Below, one piece after another: positions 40,801 to 52,800 of a stretch of 64,000 nt of DNA (the first letter of the stretch is position 1; each line of letters begins with the position of its first letter). The notes below the pieces were generated by a model. That model was given only the letters and a program-made list of their open reading frames with translations. It searched no databases and was not told the DNA's origin. The stretch comes from Liolophura sinensis (lineage: Eukaryota; Mollusca; Polyplacophora; Chitonida; Chitonidae): NCBI RefSeq assembly GCF_032854445.1, contig NC_088301.1:10104281-10168280 (forward strand), given 5' to 3'. A program made the position numbers and the translations under genes.

Positions 40801-43800
40801 ATTCCCCCAGAGGCGACCTGTTTGTATTGTCACAATGACAACTTGTTGGGATTCCCCTAGAGGCGACCTGTTGGTATTGTCACAGTGACAACTTGTTGGG
40901 ATTCCCCCAGAGGTGACCTGTTTGTATTGTCACAATGACAACTTGTTGGGATTCTCCCAGAGCCGACCTGTTGGTATTGTCACAATGATGACTTGTTCGG
41001 ATTCTCCCAGAGGCGACATGTTGGCATTGTCACAATGACGACTTGTTGGGTTCCCCCAGAGGCGACATGCTGGTATTGTCACAATGACGACTTGTTGGGA
41101 TTCCCCCAGAGGCGACCTGCTGGTATTGTCACAATGATGACTTGTTGGGATTCCCCCAGAGGCGACCTGTTGGTATTGTCACAATGATGACTTGTTGGGA
41201 TTCTCCCAGAGGCGACCTGTTGGTATTGTCACAATGACGACTTGTTGGGTTCCCCCAGAGGCGACCTGTTGGTATTGTCACAGTGATGACTTGTTGGGAT
41301 TTTCCCAGAGGCGACCTGCTGGTATTGTCACAATAATGACTTGTTCGGATTCTCCCGGAGGCGACCTGCTGGTATTGTCACAATGATGACTTGTTGGGAT
41401 TCCCCCAGAGGCAACCTGTTTGTATTGTCACAATGACAACTTGTTGGGATTCTCCCAGAGGCGACCTGTTGGTATTGTCACAATGATGACTTGTTGGGAT
41501 TCTCCCAGAAGCAGCCTGTTGGTATTGTCACAGTGACAACTTGTTGGGATTCCCCCAGAGGTGACCTGTTGGTATTGCCACAATGACAACTTGTTGGGAT
41601 TCCCCCAGAGGCGACCTGTTGGTATTGTCACAATGACAACTTGTTGGGATTCCCCAAGAGGCGACCTGTTTGTATTGTCACAATGACAACTTGTTGGGAT
41701 TCCCCCAGAGGCGACCTGCTGGTATTGTCACAATGACAACTTGTTGGGATTCCCCCAGAGGCAACCTGCTGGTATTGTCACAATGATGACTTGTTGGGAT
41801 TCTCCCGGAGGCAACCTGCTGGTATTATCACAATGACGACTTGTTGGGATTCTCCCAGAGGCAACCTGCTGGTATTGTCACAATGACGACCTGTTGGGTT
41901 TCTCCCAGAGGCGACCTGCTGGTATTGTCACAATGATGACTTGTTGGGATTCCCCCAGAGGTGACCTGTTGGTATTGTCACAATGACGACTTGTTGGGAT
42001 TCCCCCAGAGGCAGCCTGCTGGTATTGTCACAATGAAGACTTGTTGGGATTCCCCCAGAGGCAGCCTGTTGGTATTGTCACAATGACGACTTGTTGGGAT
42101 TCCCCCAGAGGCGACCTGTTGGTATTGTCACAATGATGACTTGTTGGGATTCCCCCAAAGGCGGCCTATTTGTATTGTCACAATGACGACTTGTTGGGAT
42201 TCCCCCAGAGGCGACCTGTTTGTATTGTCACAATGACAACTTGTTGGGATTCCCCTAGAGGCGACCTGTTGGTATTGTCACAGTGACAACTTGTTGGGAT
42301 TCCCCCAGAGGTGACCTGTTTGTATTGTCACAATGACAACTTGTTGGGATTCTCCCAGAGCCGACCTGTTGGTATTGTCACAATGATGACTTGTTCGGAT
42401 TCTCCCAGAGGCGACATGTTGGCATTGTCACAATGACGACTTGTTGGGTTCCCCCAGAGGCGACATGCTGGTATTGTCACAATGACGACTTGTTGGGATT
42501 CCCCCAGAGGCGACCTGCTGGTATTGTCACAATGATGACTTGTTGGGATTCCCCCAGAGGCGACCTGTTGGTATTGTCACAATGATGACTTGTTGGGATT
42601 CTCCCAGAGGCGACCTGTTGGTATTGTCACAATGACGACTTGTTGGGTTCCCCCAGAGGCGACCTGTTGGTATTGTCACAGTGATGACTTGTTGGGATTT
42701 TCCCAGAGGCGACCTGCTGGTATTGTCACAATAATGACTTGTTCGGATTCTCCCGGAGGCGACCTGCTGGTATTGTCACAATGATGACTTGTTGGGATTC
42801 CCCCAGAGGCAACCTGTTTGTATTGTCACAATGACAACTTGTTGGCATTCTCCCAGAGGCGACCTGTTGGTATTGTCACAATGATGACTTGTTGGGATTC
42901 TCCCAGAAGCAGCCTGTTGGTATTGTCACAGTGACAACTTGTTGGGATTCCCCCAGAGGCGACCTGTTGGTATTGCCACAATGACAACTTGTTGGGATTC
43001 CCCCAGAGGCGACCTGTTGGTATTGTCACAATGACAACTTGTTGGGATTCCCCCAGAGGCGACCTGTTTGTATTGTCACAATGACAACTTGTTGGGATTC
43101 CCCCAGAGGCGACCTGCTGGTATTGTCACAATGACAACTTGTTGGGATTCCCCCAGAGGCGACCTGTTGGTATTGTCACAATGACAACTTGTTGGGATTC
43201 TCCCAGAGGCGACCTGTTTGTATTGTCACAATGACAACTTGTTGGGATTCTCCCAGAGGCGACCTGTTGGTATTGTCACAATGATGACTTGTTGGGATTC
43301 TCCCAGAGGCGACATGTTGGCATTGTCACAATGACGACTTGTTGGGTTCCCCCAGAGGCGACATGCTGGTATTGTCACAATGACGACTTGTTGGGATTCC
43401 CCCAGAGGCAACCTGCTGGTATAGACACAATGACGACTTGTTGGGATTCCCCCAGAGGTGACGTGTTGGTATTGTCACAATGATGACTTGTTGGGATTCC
43501 CCCAGAGGCGACCTGTTGGTATTGTCACAATGACGACTTGTTGGGTTCCCCCAGAGGCGAGCTGTTGGTATTGTCACAATGATGACTTGTTCAGATTTTC
43601 CCAGAGGTGACCTGTTGGTATTGTCACAATGACGACTTGTTGGGTTCCCCCAGAGGCAGCATGTTGGCATTGTCACAATGACGACCTGTTCGGATTCTCC
43701 CAGAGGTGACCTGTTCGGATTCTCCCAGAGGCGACCTGTTGGTATTGTCACAATGACGACTTGTTGGGATTCCCCCAGAGGCGACCTGCTGGTATTGTCA

Positions 43801-46800
43801 CATTGACAACTTGTTGGGATTCCCTCAGAGGCGACCTGGTGGTATTGTCACAATGACGACTTGTTGGGATTCTTCCGGAGGCGACCTGCTGGTATTGTCA
43901 CATTGACGACTTGTTCGGATTCTCCCAGAGGCGACCTGCTGGTATTGTCACAATGACGACCTGTTCGGATTCTCCCAGAGGCGACCTGTTGGTATTGTCA
44001 CAATGACGACCTGTTCGGATTCTCCCAGAGGCGACCTGTTTGTATTGTCACAATGATGACATGTTGGGATTCCCCCAGAGGCGACCCGTTCAGACTCTCT
44101 CAATAGCTAGCAGCTGGGATTCTCAGAATGATTCTACATACACCCGTGTTGCTTAATCAGACAATGGGTATCTGGACTGTGTAGTAAATGGGCAGGTACC
44201 CTGAATCCTCAACAAATGGGACTGTCATAGTGAAGACATATTGGAAGACATGTAGCATGATGACATGACACAAATCCTATCCCCGCCACCTCTGAAAAAA
44301 ATATCTTGAACGGCACTCAATGTTTTTTATACATTAGTAGACATTTTTATCTTAGTCAAGTGGGACTCTCGAGAATACATGTATCTGTGTTGCTTGTGTA
44401 CTGTTCTTAATCAAATTGCAATCAAAATCAGGGAATATATATTGAGCCTTATATATATTCCAACACTGATAAATGAAGACAAGCCTTAGTGCAGGCTTGA
44501 GTAGAAATTATATCTATGATTACTTTCCAAACACTGAAATGTCTCTTATTAAATTGTAATATAAATGTTGTGTGCTTTTGTGAAAAATCATTCACAGCAT
44601 ATATAACTGAACTCGAGTGAGCTGTTCCCATCTAGCTGGATGTTAGGGCAGTATGACTATAGACACCCTACACTGAAGAAACAGTGGCAAACTGCATCTG
44701 GCACATGACAATTTCCATGACAACATACACTTAACAGATAACTGGTAAATCTGCTTGAGGCTGCAATTGCAATGGCTTTGTTGAGCAAGCCCGTGAGTGC
44801 ATGTCTCAATCAAGCCAGTATTTTCGATGGTCAGGGACTTATTTTATCAGGGAGTTGAAAATTCCACAAAGCTGTGTGCCAGTAAACCATCATTGTACAG
44901 TGTATTCCTGATATTTGTTGTCTGTTTCAGCTCCTTGGGGTGTGATACTCGGTTGCTCGCTAGCAGGTATTTTCCTGGCTGTTATGATCCTCATTTGGTT
45001 GGGGTAAGGCGCTTTCTTTGACATGCCTTGTAGATTTACATTCATTCAGACATTTCATCGTGTGATAACCTACATTGACTAAGACCAGAGCCACACTACA
45101 AAGAAGATTTCAAAAGCACAGCCAGAAGCTGTGAACCCAAGTGTGTGTTTTATCTGATGATGACATCAGTTGAGGCCAATAGCTCATAATATACCACCAT
45201 ATACAAAGTTGTCAAAATAGTCTTATGTGTTTTGATTTATTTATTTATTTGATTGTTGTTTTTTGCCATACTCAAGAATATTTCATGTATATGATGGCGG
45301 CCAGCATTATGGAGGGAGGAAACCGGGCACAGCCCGGGGGAAACCCACGACAGGTTGCTGGCAGACCGTCCCACTTACGAGCTTAGCATGAGCTGGACTT
45401 GAACTCAACCTATGTGTTTTGATCACATATTGTTCACATAATAAGGAATGGCTCAATGGCAGTATGATATTATAAACATATTCATAAAGAAGCAATTGCC
45501 TTTTACAGTGTAATGTTTATGTAGAAATGAAAGTAATACCCCAAGGACAGTATTGTGTACATGTTCAAAACAATGGCCTGATGACAGTGTACTGTTAGCA
45601 TAAAATGTTACAGTCTGACGACGGTGTAGTCTTCATGTGAAAAGTAGTACTGCCTGACGACGGTGTAGTGTTTGCATGAAAAGTTATGGCCTGACGACAG
45701 CATAGCGTTCTTGTTAAAAGTAGTATTGCCTGATGACAGTATAGTGTTTGCATAAAAAGTTAGGGTGTGATGACAGCCTAGCGTTCATGTTAAAAGTAGT
45801 ATTGCCTGATGACAGTATAGTGTTTGCATAAAAAGTTAGGGTGTGATGACAGCCTAGCATTCACTTGAAAAGTAGTATTGCCTGATGACAGTATAGTGTT
45901 TGCATAAAAAGTTAGGGTGTGATGACAGCCTAGCATTCACTTGAAAAGTAGTATTCCCAGATGACAGTATAGTGTTTGCATAAAAAGTTAGGGTGTGATG
46001 ACAGCCTAGGGTTCATGTTAAAAGTAGTATTCCCAGATGACAGTATAGTGTTTGCATAAAAAGTTAGGGTGTGATGACAGCCTAGCGTTCATGTGAAAAG
46101 TAGTATTCCCTGATGACAGTATAGTGTTTGCATAAAAAGTTAGGGTGTGATGACAGTCTAGTATTCATGTGAAAAGTAGTATTCCCTGATGACAGTATAG
46201 TGTTTGCATAAAAAGTTAGGGTGTGATGACAGCCTAGCGTTCATGTTAAAAGTAGTATTCCCTGATGACAGTATAGTGTTTGCATAAAAAGTTAGGGTGT
46301 GATGACAGCCTAGCATTCACTTGAAAAGTAGTATTGCCTGATGACAGTATAGTGTTTGCATAAAAAGTTAGGGTGTGATGACAGCCTAGCATTCACTTGA
46401 AAAGTAGTATTCCCAGATGACAGTATAGTGTTTGCATAAAAAGTTAGGGTGTGATGACAGCCTAGGGTTCATGTTAAAAGTAGTATTCCCAGATGACAGT
46501 ATAGTGTTTGCATAAAAAGTTAGGGTGTGATGACAGCCTAGCGTTCATGTTAAAAGTAGTATTCCCTGATGACAGTATAGTGTTTGCATAAAAAGTTAGG
46601 GTGTGATGACAGTCTAGTATTCATGTGAAAAGTAGTATTCCCTGATGACAGTATAGTGTTTGCATAAAAAGTTAGGGTGTGATGACAGCCTAGGGTTCAT
46701 GTTAAAAGTAGTATTCCCTGATGACAGTATAGTGTTTGCATAAAAAGTTAGGGTGTGATGACAGCCTAGGGTTCATGTGAAAAGTAGTATTCCCTGATGA

Positions 46801-49800
46801 CAGTATAGTGTTTGCATAAAAAGTTAGGGTGTGATGACAGCCTAGGGTTCATGTGAAAAGTAGTATTCCCTGATGACAGTATAGTGTTTGCATAAAAAGT
46901 TAGGGTGTGATGACAGCCTAGGGTTCATGTGAAAAGTAGTATTCCCAGATGACAGTATAGTGTTTGCATAAAAAGTTAGGGTGTGATGACAGCCTAGGGT
47001 TCATGTTAAAAGTAGTATTCCCAGATGACAGTATAGTGTTTGCATAAAAAGTTAGGGTGTGATGACAGCCTAGGGTTCATGTGAAAAGTAGTATTCCCAG
47101 ATGACAGTATAGTGTTTGCATAAAAAGTTAGGGTGTGATGACAGCCTAGCATTCACTTGAAAAGTAGTATTCCCAGATGACAGTATAGTGTTTGCATAAA
47201 AAGTTAGGGTGTGATGACAGCCTAGGGTTCATGTTAGAAGTAGTATTGCCTGATGACAGTATAGTGTTTGCATAAAAAGTTAGGGTGTGATGACAGCCTA
47301 GCGTTCATGTTAGAAGTAGTATTGCCTGATGACAGTATAGTGTTTGCATAAAAAGTTAGGGTGTGATGACAGCCTAGCGTTCATGTTAGAAGTAGTATTG
47401 CCTGATGACAGTATAGTGTTTGCATAAAAAGTTACGGCCTGACGTCAGCATAGCGTTCATGTTAGAAGTAGTATTGCCTGATGACAGTATAATATTAATG
47501 TTAATATATATAATTTGAAAGACTTAAACTACTCAATTTGCTTGTTAATAAGTTGAAAGGTATTAAAAATTGCCAGATGGAATAATAATCCATTTGCTTT
47601 AATCCATCTTTTAGCTAGGTTTTTCCATAAACTGTTGAAAGACATTTGTAGATCAATGGGTATTTTCATCAGGGAACAACAGAGAATGGTATTGCCTGAA
47701 TTATTCACAGGAAGTACCCTAATTCCTCAACCCTTTTCGCATATGAAAGAGTAACATTCACTGGAATTTATTCACCCTTTAAATCTGATTTTGGATACAC
47801 AGTGGTTGGATTGGCCAGTTTCAGAGCTTCTTAAAAATTATAATAACGCCTTCTGAATATGCTTAAATAAATATCTTGCAAACATTGTCAAGAGTTTGAA
47901 GAATTACAGTACAGTAGTCCTTTCCTTTGACTTAAAAGTTATATATATTTATTGATTAATGTGCATAGAGGAGGCCTCCGTGGCTCAGTTAGTTAGCGCG
48001 CTAGCGCAGCGTAATGACCCAGGAATCTCTCACCAATGCGGTCGCTGTGAGTTCAAGTCCATCTCATGCTGGCTTCCTCTCCGGCCGTACGTGGGAAGGT
48101 CTGCCAGCAACCTGCGGATGGTCGTGGGTTTCCCCCATGCTCTGCCCGGTTTCCACCCACCATAATGCTGGCAGCCGTCGTATACGTGAAATATTCTTGA
48201 GTACAGCGTAAAACACCAATTAGATAAATAAATATCAATAAATAAATAATGTGTATAGATATAAAATGATAATGCTGAAACGCTGAGTTCGTCTGTTTGC
48301 AGAATCCACCGTTATCTGATGACCCCAGTTGTTGACAGTTTTGACATTCCCAAGGTGAGTGGCTTAGAAGTCTGGTGTTGCCATTTTCTGTGGCTGGGTT
48401 TGCCTTATTCACCTGTGTGAGTATATTATTCAGATATTGTGCATGATGATGGGCTGGTGTATAAGGAATTGTCAGTTTGAAGAAGTGATATATCATTTGT
48501 TTAGAGTTAACAATTCGTGATATCCCATTCCACTACAGGCATCATATGTTTTATTATCCTGAAAAAAACAGTGTACGTCCTCAGTTGGTACTTGAAATAT
48601 AAATTTGTTCATGAGAAGTGGGGCAAGGCATCATCAGGCTGGTGAAGAGCACACAGAGGGAGATAACTCTTGTTAGATTTTAGCGTGTGATGAAATTGTG
48701 ATATTACTTTGTGAGCTTGACGCTCCTTTGCTTGAGTGCATTATCATTGTACATAAGTTTTGTCGGATATCATACAGCTGTTTATTGTTGGTTGGTCTAG
48801 TTTTAATAAAATGTGACTGGGTTGGGTGTTATGTCTGGTGTCTTTGGTATGTTAATTTGAAGTGGCAGAATTTTGGCAGCATGGACTCACCATGCCACAA
48901 GATCTTGTTGTCATATCACTGAAAAATTATGAAGTAAGATGTATGATCCACACATATATTCCTGACTGTGCAACTCTAACCACTAAAGTCAGCTCAAGAC
49001 AAAAAAAAAGATACAAAAATGTAATTGGTCAAGGGATGCATGTTATGGGTGAAACTAAGATAGCTTGGATCCCTGGTGGCCCAGATGGAAAGCACCTAGT
49101 AGTCAAAAAGTATGTTGTTAGAGGTTGATTTGTCTGTTCTAGGCTGTGAACTTGGATGTGTATGACCAGAGTGGGACGAAGGAGGAAGAGGAGAATGGTT
49201 CAAGGGGAGATAACTTTTACGCACTTGTCCAGGGAGAACAAGAGGTATAAATTTGAGTGAATATATTTATTGAGGATGTAAGCAGCATATAAAAATTACA
49301 TATTAATTCAAAATCTGTATGGAGGAAATAAAATGGATACCATTCAGATCTAGATGTTTCAAGTTGGAGCTACATGGCTCAAGTTGGATCTAGATATTAC
49401 ACTTCAAAGAAAATGATGCAAATTTTCCATCTTTGAATGGCTATAGCTAAGGTTTTGTGGAGACCAAAGCTTTTAGTCAGAAGCACATTTCACTTTTTCA
49501 GAATGATATTTTTCAAAGGGGAATAATCCCTCTGCATGTTGCCCATTTTGCTGTTCATGACCCAAAGTTAGTGTGGCATTCTTCAGATATCTGCTAATTT
49601 GCTTTTGACCATATCTTGGTTAAAGCTAAACATAAAACTACAAAAAAAAAAAAAAAAAAAAAATAAGGCCCAAAGTAATCCTTATCAAACCATGAATATA
49701 TGAAACCTGTAAGGAATTAAGACAAGATGTCCTTAGGCAGTAAACTGGACTAAAACTTGTATGTCTCCTTTCCATTTATGATATATAAATTATCATGTCA

Positions 49801-52800
49801 ACACAATCCTCATGTATCCATCTATGTCACCCCATTCGTGCTTTTTGAAAACATATTTTATTTATTTATTTATTTATTTATTTATTCATTTGCTGCTGAC
49901 AGAACTTCCCACCTATAGCTAGAGAGTCATATTTTATACCACTGGACAGAAATGGCCCAGTGTCAGTAATAGACATCCCATTGTCAGAAGACGGCCCATT
50001 GTCAGTACTGATCAACCCAGCACCTGTATTTTTGGGCTGATTGTCTGTATTTGTCGGCCCAGTGTCTGTTATAGATGTCTTATCGTCAGAACACGTTGGC
50101 CCAGTGTCAGTACTGGCCAGCCCATCATGTGTATTTGTCGGCCCATTGTCTGTACTTGTTGGACCGGTGTCAGTTATAGACGTCCCATCATCAGAATTCA
50201 TAGGCCCAGTATTGGTACTTGTCCTCCCCAGTGTCAGTACTGGCCAGCCCATCATGTGTATTTGTCGGCCCATTGTCTGTACTTGTTGGACCGGTGTCAG
50301 TTATAGACGTCCCATCATCAGAATTCATAGGCCCAGTATCGGTACTTGTCCTCCCCAGTGTCAGTACTGGCCAGCCCATCATGTGTATTTGTCGGCCCAT
50401 TGTCTGTACTTGTTGGACCGGTGTCAGTTATAGACGTCCCATCATCAGAATTCATAGGCCCAGTATCGGTACTTGTCCTCCCCAGTGTCAGTACTGGCCA
50501 GCCCATCATGTGTATTTGTCGGCCCATTGTCTGTACTTGTTGAACCAGTGTCAGTTATAGACGTCCCATCATCAGAATTCATAGGCCCAGTATCGGTACT
50601 TGTCCTCCCTAGTGTCAGTACTGGTCCACTCATTGTCTGTACTGGTAGACTCAGCCCAACATTGTTTCACCCAGTTTTGGTACTGGTAGACCCAGTGTAG
50701 GTCTTGGCAGGCCCAGTGCTGGTACTGGTAGACCCAGTGTAGGTCTTGGCAGGCCCAGTGCTGGTACTGGTAGACCCAGTGTAGGTCTTGGCAGGCCCAG
50801 TGCTGGTACTGGTAGACCCAGTGTAGGTAATAATCGGCCTAACATTGGTACTTGTTGTCCCAGTGTTGGCACTGGTAGACACAGTGTGGGTCTTGGCAGG
50901 CTCAGTGTTGGTACTGGTATACCGTGTGGGTCATGGCAGGCCCAGTGTTGGTACTGGTAGACCCAAAGTAGGTCATGGCAGGCCCAGTGTTGGCACTGGT
51001 AGACCCAAAGTAGGTCATGGCAGGCCCAGTGTTGGCACTGGTAGACACAGTGTGGGTCTTGGCAGGTCCAGTGTTGGTACTGGTATACCGTGTGGGTCAT
51101 GGCAGGCCCAGTGGTGGTACTGGTAGACCGAGTGTAGTTATGGCAGGCCCAGTGTTGGTTCTGGTATACCATGTGGTTCATGGCAGGCCCAGTGTTGGCT
51201 CTGGTATACCTCAGTGTAGGTCTTAGCAGGCCCAGTGTTGGTACTGGTATACCCAGTGTAGGTCAACAGGCCCAGTGTTGGTACTGGTATACTGTGTGGT
51301 TCCTGGAAGGCCCAGTGTTGGTACTGGTATACCGTGTAGGTCATGGAAGGTCCAGTGTTGGTACTGGTATACCCAGTGTGGTTCATGGCAGGCCCAGTGT
51401 TGGTACTGGTATACCGTGTGGTTCATGGCAGGCCCAGTGTTGGTATTGGTATACCGTGTAGGTCATGGCAGGCCCAGTGTTGGTACTGGTAAACCCAGTG
51501 TGGGTCTTGGCAGGCCCAGTGTTGGTTCTGGTATACCCAGTGTGGGTCTTGGCAGGCCCAGTGTTGGTATTGGTATACTGTGTAGGTCATGGCAGGCCCA
51601 GTGTTGGTACTGGTATACCCAGTGTAGGTCTTAGCAGGCCCAGTGTTGGTACTGGTAAACCCAGTGTGGGTCTTGGCAGGCCCAGTGTTGGTTCTGGTAT
51701 ACCGTGTGGTTCATGGCAGGCCCAGTGTTGGCTCTGGTATACCTCAGTGTGGGTCTTAGCAGGCCCAGTGTTGGTACTGGTATACCCAGTGTAGGTCAAC
51801 AGGCCCAGTGTTGGTACTGGTATACCGTGTGGTTCATGGCAGGCCCAGTGTTGGTACTGGTATACCGTGTGGTTCATGGCAGGCCCAGTGTTGGTGTTGG
51901 TATACCGTGTAGGTCATGGAAGGTCCAGTGTTGGTACTGGTATACCCAGTGTAGGTCAACAGGCCCAGTGTTGGTACTGGTATACCGTGTGGTTCATGGC
52001 AGGCCCAGTGTTGGTATTGGTATACCGTGTAGGTCATGGCAGGCCCAGTTTTGGTACTGGTAAACCCAGTGTGGGTCTTGACAGGCCCAGTGTTGGTTCT
52101 GGTATACCGTGTGGTTCATGGCAGGCCCAGTGTTGGTACTGGTATAACCAGTGTGGGTCTTGGCAGGCCCAGTGTTGGTATTGGTATACTGTGTAGGTCA
52201 TGGCAGGCCCAGTGTTGGTACTGGTATACCCAGTGAGGGTCTTAGCAGGCCCAGTGTTGGTACTGGTAAACCCAGTGTGGGTCTTGGCAGGCCCAGTGTT
52301 GGTACTGGTAGACCAGTGTAGATTTTAGCAGACCCAGTGTTGGTACTGGTATACCCAGTGTAGGTCATGGCAGGCCCAGTGTTGGTACTGGTATACCGTG
52401 TGGTTCATGGCAGGCCCAGTGTTGGTGTTGGTATACCGTGTAGGTCATGGCAGGTCCAGTGTTGGTACTGGTATACCCGGTGTAGGTCAACAGGCCCAGT
52501 GTTGGTACTGGTATACCGTGTGGTTCATGGCAGGCCCAGTGTTGGTGTTGGTATACCGTGTAGGTCATGGCAGGTCCAGTGTTGGTACTGGTATACCCGG
52601 TGTAGGTCAACAGGCCCAGTGTTGGTACTGGTATACCATGTGGTTCAAGGCAGGCCCAGTGTTGGTACTGGTATACCCAGTGTGGGTCTTGGCAGGCCCA
52701 GTGTTGGTATTGGTATACTGTGTGGTTCATGGCAGGCCCAGTGTTGGTATTGGTATGCCGTGTGGTTCATGCAGGCCCAGTGTTGGTACTGGTATACCGT

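Larger units (their letters stand above)
45004..48302 (+). other. Intron between membrane and Box1-like exons
   Basis: Contains, in order, a minus-strand SINE (45233-45408), the 76-base array (45600-47490), copy 4 of the AT-rich dispersed repeat (47730-47920) and a full-length SINE (47970-48247). Confidence 0.7.

Noticed and set aside
40993-43751. Many ORFs of 60-140 codons on both strands in the 50-base array
   Set aside because: They follow the repeat period, exist on both strands and change with single-base unit variants. No start context or domain.
47969-48060. Possible tRNA gene (A and B boxes present)
   Set aside because: The sequence continues into a conserved SINE body with an A-rich tail and target-site duplication. 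The head is diverged from a functional tRNA.
49143-49244. Y-x-x-Q STAT3 site in the tail (VYDQ, GYVSHQ)
   Set aside because: Spacing is wrong: VYDQ is Y-D-Q and GYVSHQ is Y-V-S-H-Q. No true Y-x-x-Q was found.
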